In this document: one piece after another, positions 1 to 10,724 of the stretch | How positions within the stretch are numbered: the stretch's first letter is position 1 | Layout: every line of letters starts with the position of its first letter | DNA from: Saccoglossus kowalevskii | Lineage: Eukaryota; Hemichordata; Enteropneusta; Harrimaniidae | Assembly: GCF_000003605.2 (NCBI RefSeq) | Contig: NW_003150758.1 | Location: 196,145-228,187 of the forward strand | Length of the DNA: 32,043 nt | Direction: 5' to 3' | Position numbers and translations under genes: made by a program | Notes under the pieces: model-generated | Seen by the model: the letters and a program-made list of their open reading frames with translations, nothing else | What the model was told of the DNA's origin: nothing | The model's database searches: none

Positions 1-736
1 GACAAACTTGGCAATTTGTTTGCAAACAAGAAAAAAATCAGTTTACTTGTACAAGATATTTTTTTTTCAATAAAATAAATACACTAATGCATGTAGCATG
101 CCTTAGGGAGCTATTCGTGTGATTTTCAAAAAAAATGTGAAAAGTGCCAAAAAAACTATTCTGCTACCTTAAATCATATAACAGAGAGTAAAATCTAGAA
201 CTCATACTGGCCAATTCAAAAAGAAGGTCATGGTACATACACTGACAAAGATGATAGATATGACGATGGCGCAAATCAACATGAACAAAAAGATTCCTGA
301 AGTGAGATGTAATTTCTGAAGCGAGATCATCTATGAAATTATTCTATGGAATTAATATGGGTATTTAGTACTCAAGGAGCTCAATTTAAATACGTTCTTG
401 CCACGTAGTAAACGTTATAGGAGAACCCTGGGTTTTAAATATGGTACGGTATGTAGTCCGAAGGGATAACCACTATTTTCATCTATATTGGTACATTGAA
501 AACAATTACTTCAATACACATTGAAATATAAAACACTAAAATGCTTACATTAGGTTGGATGATGCTTTAATACGTTGTCAATAGATTTCAATAGCTGTAA
601 CTTTTCGAGAAAATAGTACTAAAACTCAGGAAAGTATGAATAAACAAATAACCCTATTCTCGACCAACAAACAGGATTAGACGATGTAATGCTTACACAT
701 CGTGCGAATCACCACAGGCTTAATGCTTGCAAATAC
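1..736. other. gene-free AT-rich stretch
   Basis: No open frame with coding character, no RNA gene and no clear repeat was seen on either strand. Homopolymer A and T runs near 31-70 and 128-155 are the only visible texture. Confidence 0.6.
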
Positions 737-800
737 AATTCAAATTCAATTCAATTCAAATCATCTTTATCCCTACAGGGCGGCACATTCGCAGTACGTA
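737..800 (-). mobile_element. possible 3' tail of a decayed LINE (minus strand)
   Basis: The plus strand shows an ATTCA pentamer run (737-760) followed by CATCTTTATCCCTACAGGG (762-780). Read on the minus strand this becomes CCCTGTAGGGATAAAGATG and then TTGAATTGAATTG. An AATAAAG-like box followed by a (TTGAA)n tail is a common 3' end in CR1/L2-type non-LTR retrotransposons of aquatic animals (family knowledge). No reverse transcriptase remnant was recognised upstream on the minus strand (800-1050), so this may be only a severely 5'-truncated copy, or a chance pentamer repeat. Confidence 0.35.
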
Positions 801-2749
801 ATTTGAGGCCAATTAACAAACTTTTACATAATGCAAATCTACCCGGAACTTGATCAGTGCCTTTAACCGTCCCATTGAATCGGTGTCATACTCACAACTA
901 AAACAAACGTCCAGTCGTTCCGGGTACAGACAAATCAACCCAAGGTAAGATTTAAATTCCAAAATGACCAATCTTCAGACAACAACAGCAACCAAAGGCA
1001 ACATTCCAAATGCCATACACTGCCACCAATACGGTATAATTGATCCTGGTTAGTGTGGATAAACATAATAGAAGTTGTTATTTTAGATTACTTGTATTAG
1101 TCACTTTATGATAATATACTTTATGACTATATGATAATATACAATATTCGTTCATACTTTCGCAGCATAAATTTCATAGAATATGCCCGTAAGTTTTTGA
1201 ATATAATTGTGAAAAACTTAATAAACATTTGAAATGTATGATTTTTATTCAAGTTAATGCACAATGCAGCATTAGCTATGAATATTGTACATTCATTTGT
1301 TATTGAATTAGTTAATGTCGAGCTTTTGAATATCCTGTGTTCCTGGTGCTGGCTAAACAGATGGCGATCATGATAGTCAGTCTGTCAGCATATTCCGGTG
1401 TCTTGTTACTAGTATTGTATCATAGTTATACCAAAAGTGATTGTAGATAAAATCTAAATGAAGGAGGAGTCATGAGCTCCTGCAATCTACAGTCAGAACT
1501 GACTGAATTTGTAAACGGGGTACAGCCATGTGTAGCGTCCGAGATGCAAATTCAAACGTGAGTTGCCAAGACAAAACAAATACATACAGAATGGAAAGTA
1601 CTTAGAACCTGTAACCCTAATTTACCAGTCAAATATGGATCAATCACACTTAAGGTCGTCACCTAAGGAAAATAACTGTTATGCTTTAGGTGTCTGATAC
1701 AGCACACTACTAAACACACATACTACTAAAAGTCGAATCAATCTTTTTACCCTTGCAAGGTCAAATTGAAACTCGACAGCTAATACTTTGAGTTGAGTCG
1801 AGTCTGTGTTTTCTAGATCAACTAGCCTCATACGGACTAATGTCTATGAGTGATTATAAAATGTCAAGCCAACCGTTGACTTTGTCCTGTGGCGTCAAGC
1901 AATAAAAACAAAACATTAGGTGATTGGGTGGCGCCTTTAATGCAAACTTGTCCAAGTGTTCGTTTCATGATAAAGACGCGTTACGTAAAACAGTGCTCTA
2001 TTTCAATTAGGATCAAAGTATGAATGCAAGATGTTATAATAGCCTAAGATCGAACAAGATGAAATATGAAAGGCACTGCGTGGTTGGTTCGCACGTTACA
2101 CAGTTTTACCACCAGCCAATAATCAGTTACAAATATTATTTGTACAAATATGCAGACTAACAAGGCCGGACAATGTGGACAACCACTTGGGAATTATCTT
2201 GAGTTACTTATCATGGAAAGTATTTTACGGACAAAGTCTTAAAAAAGTGAGATGAGATTGACGACTTATACCAGCTGTATCTTTGAATTAAAATAAAAAA
2301 GCGGTCGGATCACATCGGATACTCATTGAGCAGGAATCAAAGCAGTGTCTGAAAGCTTCTCCCCATACCAAAGTGGATCACTCGACAGTTTTTTCCCATA
2401 TCGTGTTCAGGTAAAATATGGTGAAATAAATATGAGATCAACGACTTTCAATTCATAAATGAACTTGTCAATGACACGATATAGTCAGCAGTTTATATAT
2501 TTATGAGTGCAAATGGAGCTCAGCGCTCCAATTAGTTTGATGATTAATTACGGTGTTACCCGGTATCGTACTCACCGCATGTTACTTAGGAGTATGCGAC
2601 ATACAATACTCATTCTGTAAACGAATTGTTGCTTTAACTCGAGACATTGATATATTTGTTATTGCAAACAAAGCGGAAATCGCTTGCGGCCAGCACTATT
2701 TATACATAGTAAACATCATTGGAATCACAGCATGGCGGTGTTTTTTTTT
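801..2749. other. gene-free AT-rich stretch
   Basis: No gene was supported. A short local duplication (1107-1142) is listed separately. The 68-codon open frame near 2553-2759 ends in a T10 tract and a hairpin and has no recognisable protein features. Confidence 0.55.
1107..1142. repeat. short direct repeat, 13-bp unit
   Basis: TATGATAATATAC occurs at 1107-1119 and again at 1130-1142, separated by 10 bases that also repeat the ACTTTATGA flank. This is a small local duplication in AT-rich DNA with no assigned function. Confidence 0.7.
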
Positions 2750-2780
2750 TACAGTTTGATGTTTTCTAGTTCAAACTGTA
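2750..2780. repeat. perfect 10-bp inverted repeat with 11-nt loop
   Basis: TACAGTTTGA (2750-2759) and TCAAACTGTA (2771-2780) are exact reverse complements around an 11-base spacer. A T10 tract directly abuts the left arm. It could form a short hairpin. No longer terminal inverted repeat or target-site duplication is visible, so there is no reason to call it a transposon. Confidence 0.75.
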
Positions 2781-3540
2781 ATGGTTCTATGTTTATATAG
2801 CATGTTCATCACCGACAATCACGCATTCGAAGCATGGCTGCAGCCAGTATACGCCCGGTACGACATCACGATTGTCTGTGGTTTCAGAGAAACACCATAA
2901 CAATTATTTGGGGTTAATTATCGGTATTCATACTTTCTCATTGCATGTCATATGACAGTTATATGTCCATGACATCAATTTGTCTAGGTTTTAATGTGAT
3001 ATTTCAAATAAATTTAACATTTTTATTCTATTAACTAACCAACTCATCATTATGAAATAGCACATGCTTATACGCGACAAATTATTAGCCCCAAGTGTCG
3101 TTCATACTTTGCATGTTCGACTCACTAACACCAAGTCTTTAAATTTCCACAATATACCACGAAGTTTAAGACGAATCTATTAACATTTTACAAAGTCGTC
3201 ATAAAATAAAACACGAAATAGTGTATGCTAACCAAATTGCTCCATGAATTTTTTTTTGAAAAAAGCAATACTTCAATTAACATGAGACATGATTTATATG
3301 ACATGACATAATTTGCATATTTATATTTCTACCTTAGATAAGAAAGACAAACGAACTGTTATTAAAATCATGTATATTTTTGCACTGCCTTGGGTTATTT
3401 GTGTTTTGTCAATCTGGAACGTACCTACTCAATCACGTGACAGCTGTGAATCTTCGCGCTCAGCAAAATTCCAATTAAATGTGTCAAGAAAGAATATTAT
3501 TTGGATGACATGTTCTAAGTGTTAATGTAGTGCGTATTGT
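2781..3540. other. gene-free AT-rich stretch
   Basis: No gene, RNA or repeat was recognised. The 70-codon open frame at 3313-3525 shows no domain, signal peptide or splice context that supports coding. Confidence 0.55.
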
Positions 3541-3858
3541 GAAGTCTCACTTTTGTACGCGACCCTGGACAGAAAGGCAAAATTCTATTACGTCATCAAG
3601 TCATACAACGAAGGGCACACTGAAACGTTCGCTGTTTGCATGTAGCAAGTGGAAAATTGCTCACGAGTAGGAACGCTCAGTGTGATAACAAAAGATAAGA
3701 ACAGCGTGGGCGTGTATATTTTTGACACGCTGTCGTCTCACTAAATACTGTCGGCGCCACTCATGTATTTATTTTCTAACATAGTGGCCTACTAAGAGAA
3801 GATTATTAGACGACCCGTCTTTTATACGTGATTTTTGAAGTTATGACAGTTTCGCGCG

Positions 3859-3866
3859 TATAAAAA
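3859..3866 (+). promoter_or_regulatory. TATA-like box (TATAAAAA)
   Basis: TATAAAAA follows a CpG-rich TTCGCGCG stretch. It lies 38 bp before an ATG in a favourable AAAATGG context (3897), compatible with initiation near 3888-3892. TATA-like octamers are frequent by chance in AT-rich DNA, so only the local CpG context lends weight. Confidence 0.3.
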
Positions 3867-3896
3867 GTGTGTCATCAAATATAACCTACTTTTAAA

Positions 3897-3980
3897 ATGG
3901 CAACCAGGCGTACGAATGTTCTCAATTTACACCCTGTGCCTGCGCGAATTGCAACTACTTCCACGACTACCATTGAATAA
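3897..3980 (+). CDS. possible 27-residue open frame, unrecognised
   Basis: An ATG in a good Kozak context (AAAATGGC) opens 27 codons ending TAA at 3978-3980. The peptide begins MATRRTNVLNLHPVP and is Thr/Arg-rich; it matches nothing I know. It could be a small ORF, the 5' part of an exon, or chance. It is listed only because it follows a TATA-like box in the CpG-richer island. A frame this short is fully compatible with chance. Confidence 0.12.
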   Translation: MATRRTNVLNLHPVPARIATTSTTTIE

Positions 3981-4281
3981 TAACGTTTCGCCGTCGTTCC
4001 AAAAACACATGAATTGGGTATTCAGAATTAGGGATACAATGTAAATGCATTAAAGCGCGGTAGTCGTCGCGCCACTCATGCACGAGATAAATGGGTATCA
4101 TAAAAACAAAGATGGCGACTTTGACAGTTGCTCAGATCAACGAGTACAAACTGAGACGTTACCAAGCTTTAATGGGGTATTTTTAGGTGACTGGAAGGTT
4201 TCGTAGGAGTCACCGGTGGTAATTAGTGCAAGTCGCGCGCAGATCAAACCTAATACTTTCCATTAGAAGAGCGCATTGGAT

Positions 4282-4289
4282 TGTGGGAA
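4282..4289 (+). promoter_or_regulatory. Su(H)/RBPJ consensus site (TGTGGGAA)
   Basis: TGTGGGAA fits the YGTGRGAA consensus of the Notch effector Su(H)/RBPJ. It lies 26 bp upstream of the NRF-1 palindrome. A single 8-mer is weak evidence of function. Confidence 0.3.
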
Positions 4290-4314
4290 AATCAATGTTT
4301 ATCAACACAAATGT

Positions 4315-4326
4315 CGCGCATGCGCA
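4315..4326. promoter_or_regulatory. perfect NRF-1 palindrome (CGCGCATGCGCA)
   Basis: CGCGCATGCGCA matches the full 12-base NRF-1/NRF-family consensus YGCGCAYGCGCR. In animals such sites are concentrated in CpG-rich promoters. A perfect 12-mer with four CpGs is very unlikely by chance in sequence this AT-rich. It lies 36 bp upstream of a TATA-like box. Confidence 0.5.
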
Positions 4327-4361
4327 GCGCGACGACCACCGTCCTTTAAGTAATGTTAGCA

Positions 4362-4369
4362 TATAAAGG
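4362..4369 (+). promoter_or_regulatory. TATA-like box (TATAAAGG)
   Basis: TATAAAGG lies 36 bp downstream of the NRF-1 palindrome, with CA dinucleotides 22-26 bases further on that could serve as an initiator. No open frame or donor site of note follows in 4390-4700, so a transcript, if any, would be non-coding or have a distant coding exon. Confidence 0.3.
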
Positions 4370-4400
4370 TCGTGTGCATCAGATGCATTTTCTGACTATC

Positions 4401-7075
4401 TGTGATTTTCAAAACAACTAGCTTTTATGTGTAGAATAGATCTCGGAAGCTCGTTATCAGACTCAAACTCCTAACATGCGCATAGAGTACATAATTTTTT
4501 CCCGATCTATTCACAACTTTCATCTCACTGGGCATGCCTGAAAAGTACTTACGTCGTTTTTGTTTGTACTAAATAAATAAATATCCCAATATCAGCTCAT
4601 TGTCAAAGTAATGAATTGAAAAATCAAAAAAAATCTGTCGAATAAATGTAACCAAATGAGCACAAATAAATACTGCATAAGATAGACTAAAAATGCTCAG
4701 AGAAATATTTAATACATTGAGTTGAAGTTGTAATCAAATATCGCGAAATCAAATATCGCGACGTTCGATGATCTGGAATACAATATTACGTTGCAAGCCA
4801 TTTAACGATTGTTAATGCCTTCGTCAAATGACTAACGACATGAAACGTCCATTTGTTTCCACATTTATTGCAGTATTTCTAACACACATTTATCATATAC
4901 AATACAATGTTGAATAACCAGATTATAACTAGGGATATTAGTCATATTCGTATGTACAGCAGACCGTTAAAGCAACATTTCTATCAATAAAAAAAAATAC
5001 TTCGCAATATCATAGTAAATTGATTCCATGAATTATAAATTACTGGTAAAGTATTCGTGATTAAATAAAAAAGACGAATTTAGATTCTCCTTGTCTTTAA
5101 AATGCAGAACAAAGTAGTATCTTATGCCGGCTAGCCTTTGGACAGAGACATACATGATATTTTAAAGGGAATTGGCACGGACAACTCGTGTATATTTAGA
5201 AACAACTCAGTAGAGAAGCCAGGGAAGGTATAATATAACCTAGCCCTTAGACATTAGAGAATACTTACTATGCTATGACATCATGGTCGCAACAATGAAC
5301 GCAATCTACAGCGAAAACTCTAAGTACGGCTACGAGGGGAATTCTTCTGCAAGTAATTATTGACTAATGAATAGTTCACATTGTGTTGAGTTTATATGAA
5401 ATACACAGGGAAACAAATACACGTCAGTAATTTTAACTGAGCATGGTATACACACTTAGATAAGAATCACGATTCCTATCTGACAGATTTAATATGAACT
5501 GTTTGTACCCGTGTCCAACCTTCACGCTATGCCGCTTTGAATTGAAAAGCTTTACGTTAACACAAGACAAACTCTTCCGTGTACCGAATAATTATTTAGT
5601 TACTTTCATTCAATTTAGTTTAGACAACCCTTCTGATATTTAAGTGTAATTGGGACAGTCATACACATAGTTTATTTTTTATATATTTGTTATTTATATT
5701 TTTTATGGATCTTCTCGCAATTATAGAATTAAGTGTATATATAGCATAGTTAGTTTCGTCTGTTGAAATTGTCTCCTCCATACCATGTGCTTTCTGTAAA
5801 CCATAGAAAGACACGTTTCTCAAAAAACAGACAAACACACACAAATTGGACAAAGAACTACCATGCTGGCATGTACAGTATATACCATCATATGGATAAA
5901 CATTGGTGGGGAACAATCAAGAGGGTTCATTCATTCGCATCAATCATTCTGTTGTTAGGCAATAGTCGGTTCATGGACAATGCATGTAGTTTGTTTCAGC
6001 ATCAGTGCAGTTATTGAGCGGGATACCAAAATGGATTAGATTTACCAAACTCTGAATTATCAGAGCGTTAAATCTAATGCCTACAGCACAGGATGGGTAT
6101 GTCCAATCAGTGCTCACAATCAGCAACTCCAACAGCGAATGACGTTGCTCTGGGGACCAAGGTAAAGGTTAATTGTGGATTAGTGCGACGAATCAAGCTG
6201 ACACACCGAAATACGGAGAAAGTTTGTCATGTGAAATTTATTATGGATGCACGGCGCTACTCCCCTTGGCAAATAGTCATGTTATGAATGCATCCATCGT
6301 TCTAGTGATGTCTAAAATCTAAACTGTTCAATGAGTACGAGTTGTGTTTTCTATAGAATTCAATTTGCTGTTGATCTTGAATGTTGCTATTTGTCAACCA
6401 TGTTTTTTTTCTAATATTCCATCCCTAATACTGAAAACTGAAAATACTGATCAGCAGCGCAAACAAGTGCATTATAAATTCAAAAAGTCGTTGGAATAAA
6501 ACGTGACTTTAATCGCCGCCAATCATTACATGTAACACCCGAAATGATTATGACCTTAGCTCATGTATACAACATAGCGACTGATATTTGGTATGACCGA
6601 GATGTACATGACAACATGAGGGGGGTCAACTGTTCGTCGGAATCATTTGCACGGCAATTTATTGGATAAAAACAAGAATACCGGAAGGGATATTTGTGAT
6701 CTCTTTGTTTTTATCACAAAATGAATCCCCACTGAGAACTTCCATTAGCGGCAGTCAGACTGATATACAGATTTCCTTCCGTTCGTCTATGATATTTGAA
6801 TATGAGAATTTACCCGCAAACAGCAAGCAATCATACACCCCAGTAGAAGTAAATAAAATAAAAAATAAATTAACAATCAAGAAATGTCTTTGATATGAGT
6901 TTGATCAATCAAAATAATATGTCACCCGGAAATGAACTCGTCAACTCTAGTCGACGATGTAGTAATATTTCTTCCACCACTAGGATTGTTTTTTGTCATT
7001 TTAAGTGTGTTACAACACATGTGATGAGATCTGCCATGACTCACGAGTTATGTGCGTTGCCATTATATACATATT
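4401..7075. other. gene-free stretch
   Basis: Open frames at 5659-6017, 6093-6287 and 6696-6893 overlap on opposite strands or lack any domain, signal or splice context, and their lengths are expected by chance. A small perfect duplication at 4732-4761 is listed separately. No other structure was recognised. Confidence 0.5.
4732..4761. repeat. 15-bp perfect tandem duplication
   Basis: AATCAAATATCGCGA occurs twice head-to-tail (4732-4746, 4747-4761) with no mismatch. Each unit carries a TCGCGA palindrome. This looks like a recent slippage or microduplication event. Confidence 0.85.
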
Positions 7076-7195
7076 ACTGCACTACACTACACTACACTAC
7101 ACTACACTACACTACACTACACTACACTACACTACACTACACTACACTACACTACACTACACTACACTACACTACACTACACTACACTACTCTAC
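7076..7195. repeat. (ACTAC)n pentanucleotide microsatellite, 22 perfect copies
   Basis: ACTAC is repeated without interruption from 7081 to 7190, flanked by one degenerate unit on each side (ACTGC and TCTAC). The array produces long open frames with alternating Thr-Leu-His-Tyr composition on the plus strand; these are artefacts of the repeat. The perfect homogeneity points to recent expansion and likely length polymorphism. Confidence 0.98.
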
Positions 7196-8070
7196 ATGTA
7201 CATTTTCCCGTAAGAGATAGATAACTGTTATCCACGTTAGGACAGTGAATGGCGCGTAATGAAGAGTGCATTTGCCGGGGTTCCTATTCGTTATTTTATG
7301 TTTTACTAACAATGAGAAGTTTTTTTCAAATATTAAAAAGTTTCAACGATAGCACTGATAATAAAATTAACCTTCGGTATACCACGTGTTTATGTCATGT
7401 TAGTACTGTCAGGCATTGAATAAGTTTATTATTTGCATCGGACAGTGTGCAGGGAATGACACTTGGATCGGGAATACTAACTTCTTATGACTATAGTTAG
7501 AAGTTTGAATCTATCATATTTGTCAGCGATGTGTTGTAAAACTGCATATGTTTTTATTCATTATGCAATCTGAATGCCATATTTGAATGAACCTGGTCAA
7601 GGGACGTCGTGAAAACACTATGGCATACTTTAGCATACATAACGTCGTTAGTTGTTAGCTTGCGGATATGGAAAACAAGTCTAGACCAGTAAATTGATTA
7701 TTCATCAGACGACTTCGTTATGTCAAGTGCTCCTCATACAATGTAACGATAAACCACTGATGACGTCAAGATGCAATCATGAGTTATGCAGACAGGTGGT
7801 ACATATATGCACGATTATGCTAAGAAATATAACAAAATATGTTGAGGTTGTTGACCTGAGTTAGCTAGTTTGCACACATTCTGTAACTGAATATTTGTTA
7901 TAATCTGAAACTTCATGTTTCCAGTACAATAAAGCTCCTTTTAGCTTAGACAAGCGCTGTTCTTAATACAATAATTCACAAAGCATATTTCAACCTATGT
8001 CAACATACAATATTATCAATCATTATTACAAACATAATATTTGATAAATTTGACTTTTATAAGAAATATA
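7196..8070. other. gene-free stretch with one CRE
   Basis: No gene was recognised. A palindromic cAMP-response element is listed separately. A frame open from about 7951 into the 8071-8160 minisatellite has no start codon and is discussed with that repeat. Confidence 0.5.
7761..7768. promoter_or_regulatory. perfect CRE octamer (TGACGTCA)
   Basis: TGACGTCA is the full CREB/ATF palindrome. As a single copy it could be chance (about 0.3-0.5 expected in a window this size). Confidence 0.25.
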
Positions 8071-8160
8071 GTGTTTGTGACAAATACGACTACCAGTGTA
8101 ATGTTTGTGACAAATACGACTACCAGTGTAATGTTTGTGACAAATACGACTACCAGTGTT
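8071..8160. repeat. 30-bp minisatellite, three copies
   Basis: Three units at 8071-8100, 8101-8130 and 8131-8160 differ only at the first or last base; each contains the core TTTGTGACAAATACGACTAC. Near identity implies recent amplification. The unit length is a multiple of three and two plus-strand frames stay open through it. One reads a ten-residue unit VCDKYDYQCN, embedded in an 87-codon frame without ATG that ends at a TAG at about 8214. The other reads MFVTNTTTSV and ends at TAA just after the third copy. Two open frames argue against coding. Confidence 0.95.
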
Positions 8161-9949
8161 TAATTTCTGTATTGCGCATATCACTCAAATTTATTCAAGC
8201 TGCAATAAATTCATAGAGTTACTATAGTCATAATGATTAGATTCAGTAGGTAATCCAAAAGTGACTTTGAAAGGCAAGTCCATTTTATTGATAGGAGTGA
8301 AACTAAAAACTGCAAAGTTAACAGTTTTTATTCCACCAAGAAAACAGGAAATGAAAACAAAAAGGGTCATATTCTCTACAAGGAAACAAAACTGCCTAAA
8401 ATTACACAATGGCCTGTCAAAATATGTGTCATTACAACAAGTGCATTTGTCATCATATTTAGAACCGATAATCTACCCGTTGTACACTGATACATGTGAA
8501 TAATGGAACAGCATAACATATCAAACATATAACAAAGCGTAAAAAGTTAACAACTAAAACTGTTTCAGATGTATAAATCTACAGGTATATGCAGTAATGA
8601 GATTATCTATACAAGAGATTATAACTGACTTTAAACACGGGATTTTTTTGTCTCAGACACAAGTTGCATCTCCTTGGTTTCTAAGGTCTATGATAAAATA
8701 ACCATAATAATTCTTAATGATGCTTTCCTGGCTTCATTCTGCCATCTTAGATAAACTGCACAAACTGCATAAACCTATCAAGTCAGATTGAAAACACAAT
8801 CATTTACATTCATTCTGTCATATACATTTGTGGCTAAAATATTGAAAACTGCTATCTACTATCAGCAATAGTGCGTGACGTGTAAGATGTAATTATTCTA
8901 ATCAGCGTAGTATAAATGCAATCGTTGTTATTAATTGGATTAAAATCATTCTCCGTCTCACGCAACCTTCCTGAACCCATATATGAATATTCAACATGGG
9001 CATCATCGCTATCAGGGTCATCCAACATTCCTCTTTACTATTGCCTCACTTAAGTGGAATTGCTTTGTATTGATTCTAAATCTGAATTAGTTTGGCTTAT
9101 ATCTTGAGCTAGTAGACAATTACGGTGGTAATTACCTTACAAAAACCAATGAACTGAATAGATTTAAAGTCACTTATCTGATAGCAGAGCATAATTACCA
9201 AAACATATTTATTTACCAAGATGCAATTTCTTTCAGGCAAGTTATGTTTTAGTCAGTTGTTTATTTATATTGTATTCTTTATTTTCAAGGGGTACGTCTT
9301 TGGAACTGTATTGAATGCATATTGCCCAGTTATCGGGACACAACCTCCCGAAAGAATGTACACACACTTAGTCACATACATTTAAGGATACTGTAGCGTT
9401 GATACACATGGTCGGAAATGATTTATGTTGGCGTATTTTATTTTTATTAAAAAATGAATGCATGAAACATCAGAAGAAGGCATCCTTTGAAAACAACAAA
9501 TTAAGAGCAACACAAACGTTCCAATCGGTTTACACGTAATATTGGCACCTATACTATAACTATTTTCAAAGTCAAAGTCGGAAAATGTCACCACTCACCA
9601 GATGGTTTCGTTTCTCATGTTCAATAATTTGAATACGTCAATGAATGCCAATATGTCAAACAGACCAATTTTCAAGGCGGATTCTGAAAGTCGAGGTACG
9701 AACAAGTTCGGCAAAATTCTTGACATATATAAAAACTTGCAAGGCAAAATTTTAATGCATGAAATCTGGGTATACTGTTGCTTATTTATGTGCCGCCAAA
9801 TTATAATCGTTTTTGATTTGAAGTTTCTTGAAAAAAGGTCTAGTATTTAAACCATACAAATCGTTAATACTTATGACACAATGGTTCATATCACGCACAA
9901 CCCGAGTATGGAATGATGTAGAGATATAGGATCTATATGTACTGTCTTG
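8161..9949. other. gene-free stretch
   Basis: Opposite-strand open frames around 8191-8503 and 9382-9850 have no recognisable domains. No repeat longer than a few bases was noticed. Confidence 0.5.
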
Positions 9950-10011
9950 TAAAGCTGGGCAGCTTTATATAAATATACATATATGTATGTACAATCGCCG
10001 TGATTTCACGG
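9950..10011. repeat. two short perfect hairpins flanking a TATA-rich spacer
   Basis: TAAAGCT-GGGC-AGCTTTA (9950-9967) and CCGTGA-TT-TCACGG (9998-10011) are both perfect inverted repeats. They are separated by 30 bases of alternating AT-rich sequence that itself contains ACATATATGT. Function unknown; they could be cruciform-prone DNA or decayed element ends. Confidence 0.55.
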
Positions 10012-10384
10012 ACAACAATTACTGAAACAATTTAGTAGAAAATTATTTTCATAATTTTAAGTACCTGTTTTAACTAGTGAACCATGAATGATAAAAATAT
10101 CATTATGAACGTATGCGACAGACTAATTGTATTCACATTTATTGGCAAAGTTAATGTTGAATATAGACTGTGTATGCACCTGCGCCTTCCGCAAATGCAT
10201 TACTACATTGAAGACTTTACAAGAAATTACTTTGCCCCAAATAACCTAGGTCAACATAAAATTGAGATGATCACGTTTATGCTAATAGTTCAGTTGAGCA
10301 ATTAATGTGTCAATTATGTACAAAGCATGCATTCATTTTGTAACTCCCATTGAGCATTTTTATTTCTTCCATAGTAGATAGTCG
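10012..10384. other. gene-free stretch
   Basis: The 73-codon open frame at 10084-10305 shows no known domain or compositional signature. No repeat was seen. Confidence 0.45.
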
Positions 10385-10560
10385 TAATATTACAGATCTC
10401 ATTATTGTAATCTCTCTACCTTTACTGAGCTCCCTTAAGCAAAGATCCCCATACTAAGACATAGAGATATATGTATTATTACAGTGATCTCATTAAATAT
10501 AGATCTCTGTGTCATTACAACAATCTCCGCGCTGTTACATATATTACACATATAGCATAT
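10385..10560 (-). repeat. degenerate tandem repeat with GAGATC...TGTAAT units
   Basis: The plus strand carries repeated ATTACA(n)GATCTC-like words near 10388, 10411, 10479, 10501 and 10512 and related TTACA words up to about 10550. On the minus strand these read as units like GAGATCACTGTAATAATAC, about 16-20 bases each, strongly decayed. It looks like an old minisatellite or the internal repeat of a dispersed element. Unit boundaries were set by eye. Confidence 0.5.
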
Positions 10561-10724
10561 TTATTTGCCAAACAAACTACTAGTATTTCTAAATGTGCAA
10601 ACAAAATCCTTAAATTTCGTTATAGTATCCATGCATAAAAGTTGGATTCGTTATTACACATTCATGTTGCGTCTTGCTAATTTAATATTACGTCGTGTGA
10701 ATTATAAGTTTTCATTCTGGGAAT

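Larger units (their letters stand above)
3541..4400. promoter_or_regulatory. CpG-richer island, candidate promoter or enhancer
   Basis: This interval has many more CG dinucleotides than its flanks (for example around 3741-3765, 3851-3860, 4060-4085 and 4311-4335). It contains two TATA-like boxes, a perfect NRF-1 palindrome, a Su(H)-type site and an AAAGATGGCGAC sequence resembling a YY1 core (near 4108-4121). GCGCCACTCATG occurs twice (about 3753 and 4070). Co-occurrence of these sites is directly visible; promoter activity is inference. Both TATA boxes point to the plus strand, but no convincing downstream exon was recognised. Confidence 0.4.

Noticed and set aside
3541-3660. 54-codon open frame without ATG in the CpG-richer island
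   Set aside because: It has no start, no convincing splice sites and no recognisable protein features. GC-richer DNA lowers stop frequency, so this length is unremarkable.
6895-7224. Open frames of 109 and 71 codons on the plus strand with Thr-Leu-His-Tyr periodicity
   Set aside because: They are produced by the ACTAC array; the unit has no stop in these frames. No independent coding evidence exists.
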